From Humulus lupulus (lineage: Eukaryota; Streptophyta; Magnoliopsida; Rosales; Cannabaceae), in NCBI RefSeq assembly GCF_963169125.1, contig NC_084802.1:114518903-114582902 (forward strand): a DNA stretch of 64,000 bases, in the 5' to 3' direction. Shown here piece by piece: positions 12,430-23,165 of this stretch. The number at the start of each line of letters is the position of its first letter. Within the stretch, counting starts at the first letter, position 1. Both the position numbers and the translations under genes were made by a program. Below the pieces are notes generated by a model, which did no database searches, was not told where the DNA came from, and saw nothing but the letters and a program-made list of their open reading frames with translations.

Positions 12430-12444
12430 CACTTGGGGGGCACA
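12430..12444 (+). promoter_or_regulatory. E1 internal polypurine-like tract
   Basis: 'cacttggggggcaca', preceded by 'aagtgaccaagga'. The same module is found after integrase in E2 (30516-30530, minus), E3 (55701-55716) and EA (38285-38300, minus). It copies the core of the terminal polypurine tract. Confidence 0.6.
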
Positions 12445-13260
12445 TGGGGTATACTGGTATATAATTTAACATAGGCAATAAGAGCACGAGTTAAGATATC
12501 TGTTTTTAGGCTGACTTGTAAATTTTTGAAGTCAAAAAAGGCCATTAAGCTAACTTGTTTGACAAAGCTTAAGTAACTTGGAATTTTTTTTAAAAAAAAA
12601 AAAATTCAAGTTAGAAGCAGATATTCATGTGACAATAAACATTATGCTCATAAAATGTTAGAGAAATAAGAGTATGAGAAAGTTTACTTAGTAGGGACTT
12701 ATGAAATATCTAGAATTTCTAAGTTAGAAAACTAAGTACTTATGCGAAAATATAAGGCATACATCAGAGTGATTTTACTATTCACAAAAAACTTATCATG
12801 TTTTAAGTCTAAAAAGACTTAGAATGTTTCAAGTTAGCAAAGAAAAGTAAAGTATAAATGCCAACAGCTCGACTGTACAAGAAAAATATCAAAGCTGCTA
12901 AGCAACGATTGTCTTCACAAGAAAAAAGAGTAAACTACTGGCCATGTACAAAGTTTAGCTGATCAGGTGCAAAGTTTTCCTGGTCCGGAGAGTAGATACA
13001 ACTTCCCTGGTCGGCTGAGCATATATCACTGGTCAAGTAGGAAACTCTGTTGTTGAGCATGACTAACAACGATGAGTCCCTGGAGTGAGCCAAACAAACA
13101 CGAACAAATGAATGCAAAGTAAAAATATTTACTACACAGTGAAAAAAATTCTTTGAGAAGAGAAATCAATTTTCCCCAAGATCGATTGAGAGAAATCAAT
13201 CTCTCAAAATACTTTTGAGAGATTCGAGCAAGGTGTTTTAATGGTGTTCGGAGGGATAAG
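12445..13260. other. E1 non-coding interior
   Basis: AT-rich sequence with no supported ORF. It includes an A-rich run near 12585-12605. The position matches the antisense gene of E2, E3 and EA, but I see no trace of that gene. Confidence 0.6.
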
Positions 13261-13261
13261 T

Positions 13262-13739
13262 TTTAGGCATATGCTTAAGTAGCTATGCCATATGCCCGAG
13301 CAGCTGTGCCGCGTGTCCGAGGCTGCATGTCTGAATGACTGGACAGACACGCCGAGGAGCTGCTGGAGCACGCGCATCCAAGGAGCTCCATGTCCGAGAG
13401 GCTGCGTGTGTTTGAGCGGCTTCGTGTGTTCGAGCAGCTGAGTGCGCATCCGAGTGGGCAAGTGTACATCCGAGGAGACAGACGCGCCGAGAGGAGCTTG
13501 GCACATCCGAGGCTACATGTCCGAGAGGCTGACATATCCGAGCGACTGGGGTGCGTTCGAGGAGCAGCATGTCCAAATAGGCATGGGTGTCCAAGCGACT
13601 AGGATAGTGTCCGAGCGGCTAGGGTGCGTCTGAGGAGTAGCATATCCGAATAGGCATGAGTGTCCGATCGACTGGGCGCTGGATCATGTAGATGGTGTGC
13701 GTCCGAGCTGTGCTTTTGGTGTTCGAACGGATGGAAGAC
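13262..13739 (+). repeat. 'tgtccgagcggct' minisatellite, left part
   Basis: GC-rich degenerate repeats with variants of 'gtccgagcggctg.gtgcg' at irregular 20-40 bp spacing. The composition is unlike its AT-rich surroundings. It is cut by the solo LTR at 13740 and continues at 15107-15290. Several overlapping ORFs here are by-products of the repeats. Confidence 0.7.
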
Positions 13740-15106
13740 TGATTAGTGCATGAAAATGCACTTATGCAAGCAAAAGTATCTAAATAAATTACATTTTAAT
13801 TATATATTTTCATGAAATTAATATAAAATATTTATTTGATATGAAAATATGTGATTTTAATTTGATTTATTTGATTTTGTAGAAAAATATGGTAATTTTG
13901 CAAAGAGAATAAATAAAAAGGAAGTCCAAATCCATTGGAAGATGATTTATTCTCTCAAGGCCCAACTACCATGAGGAGATTGAAGAAATGGTTGGAGCCA
14001 CCTTCTCCAAATCATATCACTAATTGATGATATGCTCTTCCACGTATAGAATAAATCAGCCAAATAATAGAGATTATATGCACAATATTGTCACATGGAG
14101 CAAAGTTGACCAACGTTGGGAGTATTCTCAATCAATCCCATTGTTTGCTATCATTCCAAGGCATCAATATCTCAATTATATTTGACTAAATGGGAGAAAT
14201 CAATTTGCTACAATTAGTTTTCCATTATTATTTTATTCAAATTAATGAGAAAATCAATTCTAATTAATTTGCTTTTCATTTCCCATTGAACGGTTTTAGC
14301 ATGACAAAATGCTATATAAAGGGGACCTCTTGTACATATTGGTGTGTAATTTTTCATTGGCAAAAACTATAGTAAATTTTAGTCTTATTTTGTCTATCTC
14401 TTCTCATATTTTCTCTTTAGATTATTGTGAGAATGACTAGCATTTTTGGCTAGTTTCCTAGATAAGGTAAAGGATGATCCTATATGCAAGGTGAAATTTA
14501 TTTGTGTTTTGATTCACCAAATGATTAAAGTTTATACATTTGAGTAATATATTTTTCTTCTATTTTTCTCTATCTCAATATCAATATATTTATCTATTTA
14601 GTATTATATAGAAATAGTCATGCTTTTTCTATGTGAATATGATGATTAGGAAAAATATATTGATATTATAATTTTATGATTAGTCTTTTATTGCATTATT
14701 GCCAATAAGGTATATTGTCATTCTTAGATTTTTCATAAGATTATTTTCTATGTTCCTAACGTGAGAATTGTTATTACTCGAATACATTTTATTATATATG
14801 TTCTTCATGTTTTATCTTCCGATTAAATTGTTGGGAAGTGAATGATTTAATTGTGTTATATGTGTGAATCAAAATCCAAATAAATGAGCCAAACATATAG
14901 GTGATTCTTGAAACCTTATCACTTTTGTTATTGAATTTTTCAACCAATTTTATTTTCAACATTTTCTCAAAAACCACCAACGATTTCTTTACTGTTTGTG
15001 CTTTAGTTCTACTAATCACCTTTTGATTAAGATATCTCTCTGTGGACACGACCGCCCATACTACACTACAACAACCGCTTTGTGAAGACAAGTTTGGGCG
15101 TAATCA
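13740..15106 (+). mobile_element. Solo LTR nested in E1
   Basis: 1367 bp, starting 'tgattagtgcatg' and ending 'gggcgtaatca', with inverted termini tgatta/taatca. A 5-bp target duplication 'aagac' lies at 13735-13739 and 15107-15111. 'ctatataaagggg' at 14312 is a good TATA box for the plus strand. There is no internal domain and no second LTR, so this is a solo LTR left by recombination. Superfamily was not determined. Confidence 0.85.
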
Positions 15107-15290
15107 AAGACTGTTCGATTGGCTAGGCTTTGGTCCGAGTGGATATTGTGGTCTAAGCGGATGGCGTGGTCCAAGCAGATGGTGTGGTGCCTGAGCGGAT
15201 GCATGGTGTCCGGGTGATGGTGCCCTGGTATTCGAGTAATGGTGCCATTACATCCAAGTAGATGGTGCCATACCCAAGAGGCTTGGGGGG
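15107..15290 (+). repeat. 'gtccgag' minisatellite, right part
   Basis: Continuation of the 13262-13739 minisatellite after the solo LTR, with repeated 'gagtgga', 'agcggatgg' and 'atggtgcc' units. It is followed by about 250 bp of non-repetitive sequence before the terminal polypurine tract. Confidence 0.65.
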
Positions 15291-15542
15291 GCATGTTTAT
15301 GCCCTTGATCGGCCATATACATGCTTTCCACAATTCTCAAGGGCATGGGACACAAACATGTTTTTCTTACTCATTGGGTACTACAACAAGATCAAAAAAT
15401 GGAATTTGAAGCATTCAAAAGAAAAGTTCAATCGTGGGTTTACTACAAAAGTGAAAGTTACTGACTGGATGGAAGCTTTTGGATGACCTCAAAAACATTT
15501 TGCTAGAGAAAAAGTTTTTCATACGAGTAAATCATATAATAA

Positions 15543-15555
15543 ACTTGGGGGCAAA
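15543..15555 (+). other. E1 terminal polypurine tract
   Basis: 'acttgggggcaaa' directly abuts the 3' LTR start 'tgttatcc'. This is the expected plus-strand primer. Confidence 0.85.
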
Positions 15556-16604
15556 TGTTATCCCCAAAATTTCAGTTCGATGACGTGGCAATCAGAAGTG
15601 ACAAGTGGCAATGCATGGTCAGTATGCACATTAATAGTCAATAAATTTATTGGCTCTTCGAAGTTGTGATATTATTGGTCATGAAAATTATTTATCTGGT
15701 TTTGAAGTGATTTGACTGACCAGATAGAATTTTTGTCCGACTGGTAAAGATTTTTTTCTGACCAGTAAAATGTTCTGGCCGACCAGTGGAGTATTGGCCG
15801 ACCAGTCATTTGTTTTGCCTGACCAAAAAAGTGTTTTGCCTGACTAGTAAAGTGTTTTGCTAGACCAGAGATGTGTCATGCTAGACCAGATATGTGCTAG
15901 AGGTGATTTGCCTATACCGACTAGAGGTGTGCAAGAGGAGTGCTTGCCTATGTCGACCGGTGAGTTTTCTTGGCTGACCACTCACTTCGGGGATGGATTT
16001 GGTCGGTCCACAGATCAGAATCTCAGAATTACCGTCTAGTAACTCTTCAATAAAGCTTCAGTAATGGCTTCAACTCGAATCATTTGCAACTGCCGCGGGA
16101 ATCTCTCAGATATCCCAAAATAATAGCTATATTATTGTAATCTAAATTCATTTATATTTTATTAATTAAAGTCTGTTGGAAGAACCAGGGACCCCGGTGA
16201 AAGGGATATATCTTATGTACGATCCATGAGCCTATAAATAAATGGCTCATGGCATCATTTGGGGGGATTTGATCTTTTCAGACTAGGAAAACCTCTCTAG
16301 TTTTGAGACTTTGGGATTGTTACTTGGGGTATTCTTGGGGCATTTTCTGAGAGATTAGAGAGATAAAGCTTGTATTCTCTAGAGAGAGAAACTCTGTATT
16401 TTTCTACGTACACTTAAGAAACTCAGTTGGCTCAAGTTCATCTGATCTTAAGTGTAGGCTAAATATATCACAACTCCAAGTGGATTAGGCTATTACCAAT
16501 AAATTGGGGCTGAACCACTATAAAATTATTGGTGTCGTATTTTCTATTCAAGGCTTATTATCATTTTGACGTCTACTCGTCGTTGGCCAAAATCATGGTC
16601 AACA
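15556..16604 (+). repeat. E1 3' LTR
   Basis: 1049 bp, 'tgttatcccc...ggtcaaca'. Compared with the 5' copy, the U3 half differs at many sites and the R/U5 half is more alike. It is followed by target copy 'ggaag' and the satellite in phase. Confidence 0.95.
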
Positions 16605-18996
16605 GGAAGCAAGGAGGAAGGTCGGTCTCGTTCTATAGTTTGTTGACAACTTTGACCTTGGGCACTCGTAGCGAGCCCTAGAACACTACGGTCTCCGCTA
16701 CGTTTGGAATAGGACAATAACCTCCAGAGATGGTCTTACGGTCCGAGAAACCCCAAACTACATTATATAACCTCAAATGGAAGCAAGAAGGAAGGTCAGA
16801 CTCGTTCTATAGTGCGTAAACCACTATGACAGTAAGCACTCGTAGCAATCCCTATAACACTACCGGCTTCGCTACATTTGGAATAGGTCAATAACCTCCA
16901 GAAAAGTTCATGCTGTCCAAGATACTCTTAAACTACGTTAGGTGGCAACAAATGGAAGTATGGAGGAACGTCGAACTTGTTCTATAGTGTGTTGACCTCT
17001 TTGACAGTAGGAACTCGTAGCGAGCCCTAGAACACTATGGACTCTGCTACATTTGGAATAGGTCAATAACCTCAAGACACATTCTTGCGGTCTGAGATAC
17101 CCACAAACTACTTTTGGTGACTTCATATCGAAGAGAGGAGGAGGGTCGGGCTAGTTCTGTAGTTCATTGACCACATTGACCGTAGGCACTCATAGTTATC
17201 CCTAGAACACCACGACCTCCGCTAGGAATAGGTCAATAACCTCCAGACACGTTCTCGCAGTTTGAGATCTCCCCAAACTATGTGAGGTGACCTCAAATGG
17301 AAGCAAGGAGGAAGGCCAGACAGGTTTTATAGTGCGTTGATGACTTTGACCGTAAGGACCTGTAGCAAGCCCTATAACTCTAGGGCCTCCGCTACATTTG
17401 GAATATGTCAATAACCTCCCTACAAGTTCTTGTGGTCTGAGATACCCCAAAACTACGTTAGGTGACCTTAAATGGAAGCACGGAGGAACGTCGAACTCGT
17501 TCTATATTTCATTGACCACTTTGACCGTAAGCATTCGTAGTGAGCCCAAGAAAAATACGTCCTCCGCTACATTTGTTATAGGTCAATAACCTCCGGACAC
17601 GTTCTTGTGGTTCGACTTACCCACAAACTACGTTAGGTGACCTCAAATGGAAGCAAGAAGGAAGGTCGAACTCGTTCTCTAGTGTGTAGACCACTTTGAC
17701 ATTAAGCACTCGTAGTGACCCCTATAACACTACAAGCTCCGCTAAATTTGGAATATGTCAATAACCTCTAAACAAGTTCTTGTGGTCTGAGATACTCCCA
17801 AACTGTGTTAGGTGACCTCAAATGGAAGCATGGAGGAAGGTCGGACTCATTCTATAGTGTGTTGACCTCTTTGACAGTAGGCACTCATAGTGAGCCCTAG
17901 AACACTATAGACTCCGCTACATTTGGAATAGGTCAATAACCTCAAGACACAATCTTGCGGTCCAAGATACCCACAAACTACTTTAGAAGACTTCGTATTG
18001 AAGCATGGAGGAGGGTCAGGCTCGTTCTATAGTTCGTTGACCACTTTGACCGTAGGCACTCGTAGTTAGCCCTAGAACACTACGGCCTCTGCTACATTTG
18101 GAATAGGTCAATAACCTTCAGATATGTTCTTACAGTCTGAGATCCCCCCAAACTACGTTAGGTGACCTAAAATGGAAGCAAGGAGGAAGGTCAGACTCGT
18201 TTTATAGTGCATTGGCGACTTTGATCGTAAGCACTTGTAACGAGCCCTATAACACGAGGGCCTCCGCTACATTTGGAATAAGTCAATAATCTCCAGACAA
18301 GTTCTTGCGATCTGAGATACCCCAAAACTACGTTAGGTGACCTCAAATGGAAGCAAGGAGGATGGTCGGACTCGTTCTATAGTGCGTTGACCACTTTGAC
18401 CGTAAGCACTCTTAGTGAGCCCTAGAACACTACGGCCTCCTCTACATGTGGAATAGGTCAATAACCTCCAAAAAAGTTCTTACGGTCCAAGATACCCCCA
18501 AACTATGTTAGGTGACCTGAAATGGAAGCAAGGAGGAAGGTCGGACTCGTTCTATAGTGCATTGACCACTTTGACTATGAGTATTCGTAGTAATCCCTTG
18601 AACATGACAGCCTCTGAAACATTTCTAATAGGTCAATAACCTCCAGATATATTCTTGCTTTCCTAGATACCCCCAAACTACGTTGGGTGATTTCAAATTG
18701 AAGCAAGGAGGAAGGTCAGACTCATTCTATAGTGCGTTGACCTCTTTGACCGTAGGCACTCATAGCTAGCCCTCGAATACTATTGCCTCTACTCCATTTG
18801 GAATAAGTCAATATCCTCCGGACATGTTCTTCTGGTCCGAGATACTTCCAAACTATGTTAGGTGACCTCAAATGGAAGCATGGAGGATGGTTGGACTCCT
18901 TCTATAATGCTTTGACCACTTTGACAGTTGGCACTCGTAACGAACCCTAGAACACTACGGTCTCTGCTACATTTGGAATTGGTCAATAACCTCTAA
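16605..18996. repeat. 175-bp satellite array, block 3
   Basis: About 13.7 monomers. The block begins at 'ggaagcaaggagg', exactly where block 2 stops. It ends within a monomer at 'ggtcaataacctcta'. A stray piece resembling 'agtgcgttgaccactttg' lies at about 19058-19080, beyond the array. Confidence 0.95.
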
Positions 18997-19888
18997 ATAT
19001 ATGTTTCGTTCTTTTCTGTCTCTTTAAAAAAAAAAAATTTAAAAGTATATGGATAAATAGTGCTTTGACCGCTTTGGCTAGTTATGAATTTGTTACCATT
19101 TATTCTAAAGTTATGAATTCCATTGTCTGTAAACATTAAATTTCATCCCTAAATTTTGTAATTTGTTGATATTTACAACATTTTAATGGTAAGTGTAAGT
19201 ATTGTGACAAATAAAATTTCATAAGGTAAAAATATGAATGTGGTAAAAATAAAAAATGAAAATGTTTTGTTGCCATTTTTCTAAAGATTTGTTATTTTTA
19301 CAATCCAAAATAAAACAGCCCAACCATATAAAAGGTATATGCACCTCACTATAACACATACACTGCTTTGGAGGGATTTCGAAAATTTCACAATCCCTCC
19401 TACTAATTGAACAAAATATTTTATATTTCCCTAATATTTACTATTCTAGGACAATATAGTATGTTTATGCAGTGATACAGTACTTATGACAGTGATGTAG
19501 TACATAATTCTGCAGTGATTTGCCAAGGTGATTTGTCAAATTAGAGAAAATACATTTAGAAAAAAATATAAAACAACATATAAAAAATTAAGGTTATCAA
19601 CCATATTGAATGTGTTTTATATATAAAATGGATAAATGGGGCAAATTATAATAACTTTTGTATATTATGGGGCAAGTGAACAAAGATTCAAATGATATTG
19701 AAAATTGTAATTCATTGTAAATGCCAGGGGCTAAAGGGTAATTTTCCCTAGGAAAAAAAATATGGTGTAATATATTATTGCTTTTTTTCATATATTAACA
19801 CCAAACAAAGGTTTGTCTTCAACACATTTTCATAAGAAGAGCTTTCACAGAAACCCTAGATACTCGTTAAGCTCCAAGACTAATTCGA
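18997..19888. other. AT-rich spacer
   Basis: Poly-A and AT-rich sequence with no supported gene, LTR or RNA gene. Confidence 0.5.
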
Positions 19889-20098
19889 GTGTATGATAAA
19901 ATGGAAGAGTACAAACAAAAGGAACAGTTGATGGAGAATGAGGTTGCTTCACTAAAAGAAAGGATCGATGACTTAGAGGGTGACTTGCGTGACATGCAAA
20001 AAATGAAGGAGGAAGTGGCTGCAGAGCGGGTAGGTTTAAATATGGCTATTGCACAAATGAAAAATGAAGCTCATAATCAATACAGAAGGAACCTAGAA
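19889..20098 (+). pseudogene. Coiled-coil ORF fragment, interrupted
   Basis: About 70 codons from an ATG, rich in E/K/Q with heptad spacing ('ENEVASLKERIDDLEGDLRD'), predicting a coiled coil. The frame is cut at 20099 by an inserted LTR. The final residues before the stop at 20119 come from the LTR. I do not recognise the family. Similar helices occur in plant transposon-encoded proteins, but nothing here proves that origin. The continuation beyond the insert was not found. Confidence 0.4.
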
Positions 20099-22175
20099 TG
20101 TAATGCCCTACTACCTTAGAGCCGTTACTAAGTGAGTTTAAAATAGAGTTCGTGCTTTTGACTAACTCTAAGTGGTCTCAAAAACCAAAAGTGTGGATAA
20201 CTCAAAATTTAAGGCTGTACTCTTCAAAATTGTTTAACTTCATTGAAAACGTAAGTATAAAACATCTGGGATCCCAAAATAAGGTTTACAAAATATTTAC
20301 AACTCAAAAATAGATTTACACCAGGTTAACTATCAAAAGAATGGATCAATACAGCCATTTACAAAATGCCCCCAACCAAAGCAGTCGGGCAGGCCAAACA
20401 TGTACGCGCCGCCCCCACCTCTCCATACTCATGGCCGGTTGACTGACTCCTTGCTTCTACCTGCCACACGGAGTACCCGTGAGCCGAAACCCAGCAAGAA
20501 AACCCAAATAATACATAACATATGCAATTCATATAGCTGGCATAATTCACTGATAAATAGGAAAGCCATCATAATAAACAAGCACGGCCATGCCGCCCCA
20601 GAGGCCTTACCAAAGCCTGGGGTTTCGGTTCTCACCGCGAGGATAACTCATGTATCCCTTGGGTCCCACCCTGAATATAAGCATCCCATGTGCTGTGAGT
20701 TACTTTCGGCCCCACGGCCGTACCCGGCCTACGCCGCACTCGGCCCTTGCCGTTCATTTCATTATAATCACACATATAGTACATTCAAAATAATCATTCA
20801 CACACATCATGATTCATTTAAGGTTAAACATTTGCACATAATACAATCTGGGGCCATGCCCTGCAATCACACAGTGGGGCCATGCCCTATTCTCGGGTGT
20901 TACGGTTTTCTTACCTGTATCCCTTGCTTTCTGATGCACCACGATCACGAGCACGGTCCACTAGCACGAGCCTCCCCGAAATTCTAGTCACAACACACAT
21001 AAAACACTTTTAATACTAACCAAGCCCAAAACCACTTCCCGGGACCAATCCCGTACTCCCGGGACCTCTAAAACCTTAAAACAACACCCCGGAGACATCC
21101 CCCGAACCCCCGGAGCAAAGGCCTAAAATTACCAAAAATGACATCCTAAAATTGGCCTTGTGCCGCGGCACCCAGCAAGTCAGGGGCTCCCTCGCCGCAG
21201 CACGAAAAACCTGTGTCGCGTCACGCCTTCGCAGCCCACAATTCTGGGTTTTTCCTTCGCGTTTTCCCAAGCTTCAACCTCTCCAAATCACCCCAAACCA
21301 ATACCTAAACCCCAAAACTCAAATCCAAACTTCATATGAACAATCTATCAACCTATAGACACTAGAATCAAGATCAAAACATCAACACACCCAAGATCCA
21401 CACCTTTGATCTCAAATTCAGCAACTCAAACCAAAACCCATGAAAATCTTAACTCAAGCATTAAATTCCTCAAATCAACACAGAAACCAAACTTAAGTGT
21501 AATAAATCCATACCTCAAGTGAAGAATCCACCCCAACAAGCTTCCTTGAACTCCTCCTAAGCTCCCACTTCAGCCCTTCTACCCTTCTTCTTCTTCTCTT
21601 TTTGCTTGCCCTAACTCTTCTTTCTCCTTCTCTTTCTTCTCTTCAATTTCTATCAAAGCCACAAGTGAACCCAAATGCCTAAACCGTACCCCCTATATCC
21701 CAGCTGAGAGTTTCATAATCCCCTTGCCAAAAGACCAAATTACCCCTTCCTAATAATCCTTCTTAGCTAAACCTTCAAGGGCACTTAAGTCCTTTCACTT
21801 CTATTTCATTTCTACCATTTTCTATCTAAAACTTGTTACTCACAGCAGTTACAAATGGTTACCCAAGTTACCCAATTACCAATAACTAACCACTCATTCT
21901 CAACTCACTTATAAGATTCCCGAAGTACCCCTAGGCTCCTCCTGAGCCGGGTACAACATCCCGTTGTGACTTTTAGACTAACTGGCTCACTAGGACCGTC
22001 TCGATGCGTGCATCCTGATAATAACATCACACTCACATGGCACGATTACATAATACAATTATCACAGTTGTGCTCTAAAATGGCCAAATTACAATCATGC
22101 TCTTTCTAAGACAATCAGGTCTACATGCATACTAATTCACATAGTCATGCATCTCAAATAATCAGATAGTCATAG
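20099..22175 (-). mobile_element. Truncated LTR (probable gypsy)
   Basis: Starts 'tgtaatgccctactacc', the mirror of LTR ends of the TGTAA...TTACA type such as the solo LTR at 43680-44783. The minus strand shows a leader-like purine-rich stretch (about 21540-21660), suggesting minus-strand sense. The other terminus and a target duplication (expected 'tagaa') are not visible. Sequence changes near 22175 to the antisense-gene promoter of EA. ORFs inside, such as 20400-20987, look like chance. Confidence 0.5.
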
Positions 22176-22430
22176 TCATCACCCTGCTCGTGGCATGTGA
22201 CGTCACCTGGGGCCACAGCGGGGGATTTTAGGCTTCCTTATCGAACCTTCATGTTCCACCTATTGCACTGGTATCGAATACGTGGAGCATCGTGGTAGGT
22301 GACGATTCGTCTTCCGAGAATCGCATTAAATGGCCTAGTCTATCTTTGGCCGTCGTTTCGTCTTTTGAGTTATGACCCTCGTATCCCTCACTAAGACGAT
22401 CCAACGACCCTCGTTCCTTTGCCTTTTATG

Positions 22431-22440
22431 TATATATAAG
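22431..22440 (+). promoter_or_regulatory. TATA box of EA antisense gene
   Basis: 'tatatataag' lies about 730 bp upstream of the ATG at 23166. E2 and E3 antisense genes have a similar TATA at the matching place. A 'ttaggtaaactcc' donor-like site near 22699 and 'cgttaggcg' acceptor near 23157 suggest a leader intron. Confidence 0.55.
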
Positions 22441-23165
22441 GTTGGCCAACTTTCTCATGAGCCACCCATTATTTGAAAATTTTCCTCATCTTCTCTCTTC
22501 TTAGCCTCAAAACCCATTTTCCTTCCGGTTATCGTCCCAGAAGTCCCTGAGTTTCAGATACAGAGGTTTCTCCGTGACTCCAGTTCTAAAGGCTCCACCA
22601 GGACTCCGACTTCAACGCCCTTTTCGACTTTCATACAGCAAAAACTTCTGTAAATCCTCTGCCTGTTGCATGTTCAAATGTTTCCATTTTTTTTTTTAGG
22701 TAAACTCCTTTTTTAGTTGCACACTGTAGGTTGTTTGTTGTTTTTTACTCTAGGGGTATCAACCATAGGAAAGAATGCTTAGGAACATAACACATAGGAC
22801 AAGATAATTCTGGGGGAATTTTTCTTGGTAATCTCTTGAAATGCCTGTTTGTAGAGGGGAAGGCAACAAGTTTTTCGGGTGCAAACCCGGGTAGCTTAGG
22901 GGCCACGCTTCCCAGGCGGTTTTTGCTTTTTGAAACTTTCCCTCCAAGGCAAGCATTATCCTGACCCTCCTAACACACGGATCCCGAGCGATTGGGGACC
23001 CTTTGGGAGCACAAGCGCGTGTTCATAGAACTGCGTGGCCTCACTCACTGTGGGCTGAGATTACCTCAGCCCGTGTAAGGAATATCATTCCTCACGCTAG
23101 ATTCCCTTTCTTATGCTTAGGTCGTCTTTCTAAATTTTCTTCATCTTTATTCGTTAGGCGACCAG

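Larger units (their letters stand above)
8582..16604 (+). mobile_element. E1: non-autonomous Ty3/gypsy (Tat-like) element, gag only
   Basis: Complete element with 1049-bp LTRs (8582-9630 and 15556-16604), both TG...CA. A 5-bp target duplication 'ggaag' lies at 8577-8581 and 16605-16609. The satellite monomer continues in phase across the insertion, so the boundaries are firm. Inside are a primer site (9635), a gag frame (9688-11955), about 17 codons of integrase tail (11978-12028), repeats, a nested solo LTR (13740-15106) and a polypurine tract (15543). Protease, RT, RNase H and the rest of integrase are missing. It resembles gag-only elements that depend on an autonomous partner. The LTRs differ by several percent by eye, so the insertion is older than E2 or E3. 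Confidence 0.93.

Noticed and set aside
13204..13633. Six overlapping ORFs on both strands
   Set aside because: By-products of the GC-rich minisatellite, with low-complexity translations and no domain.
1..18996. CRISPR array
   Set aside because: The units are contiguous 175-bp satellite monomers with no unique spacers; plant genomic context.
20400..20987. 195-residue plus-strand ORF
   Set aside because: Lies within a truncated LTR whose likely sense is minus; composition is non-protein-like and no motif is seen.
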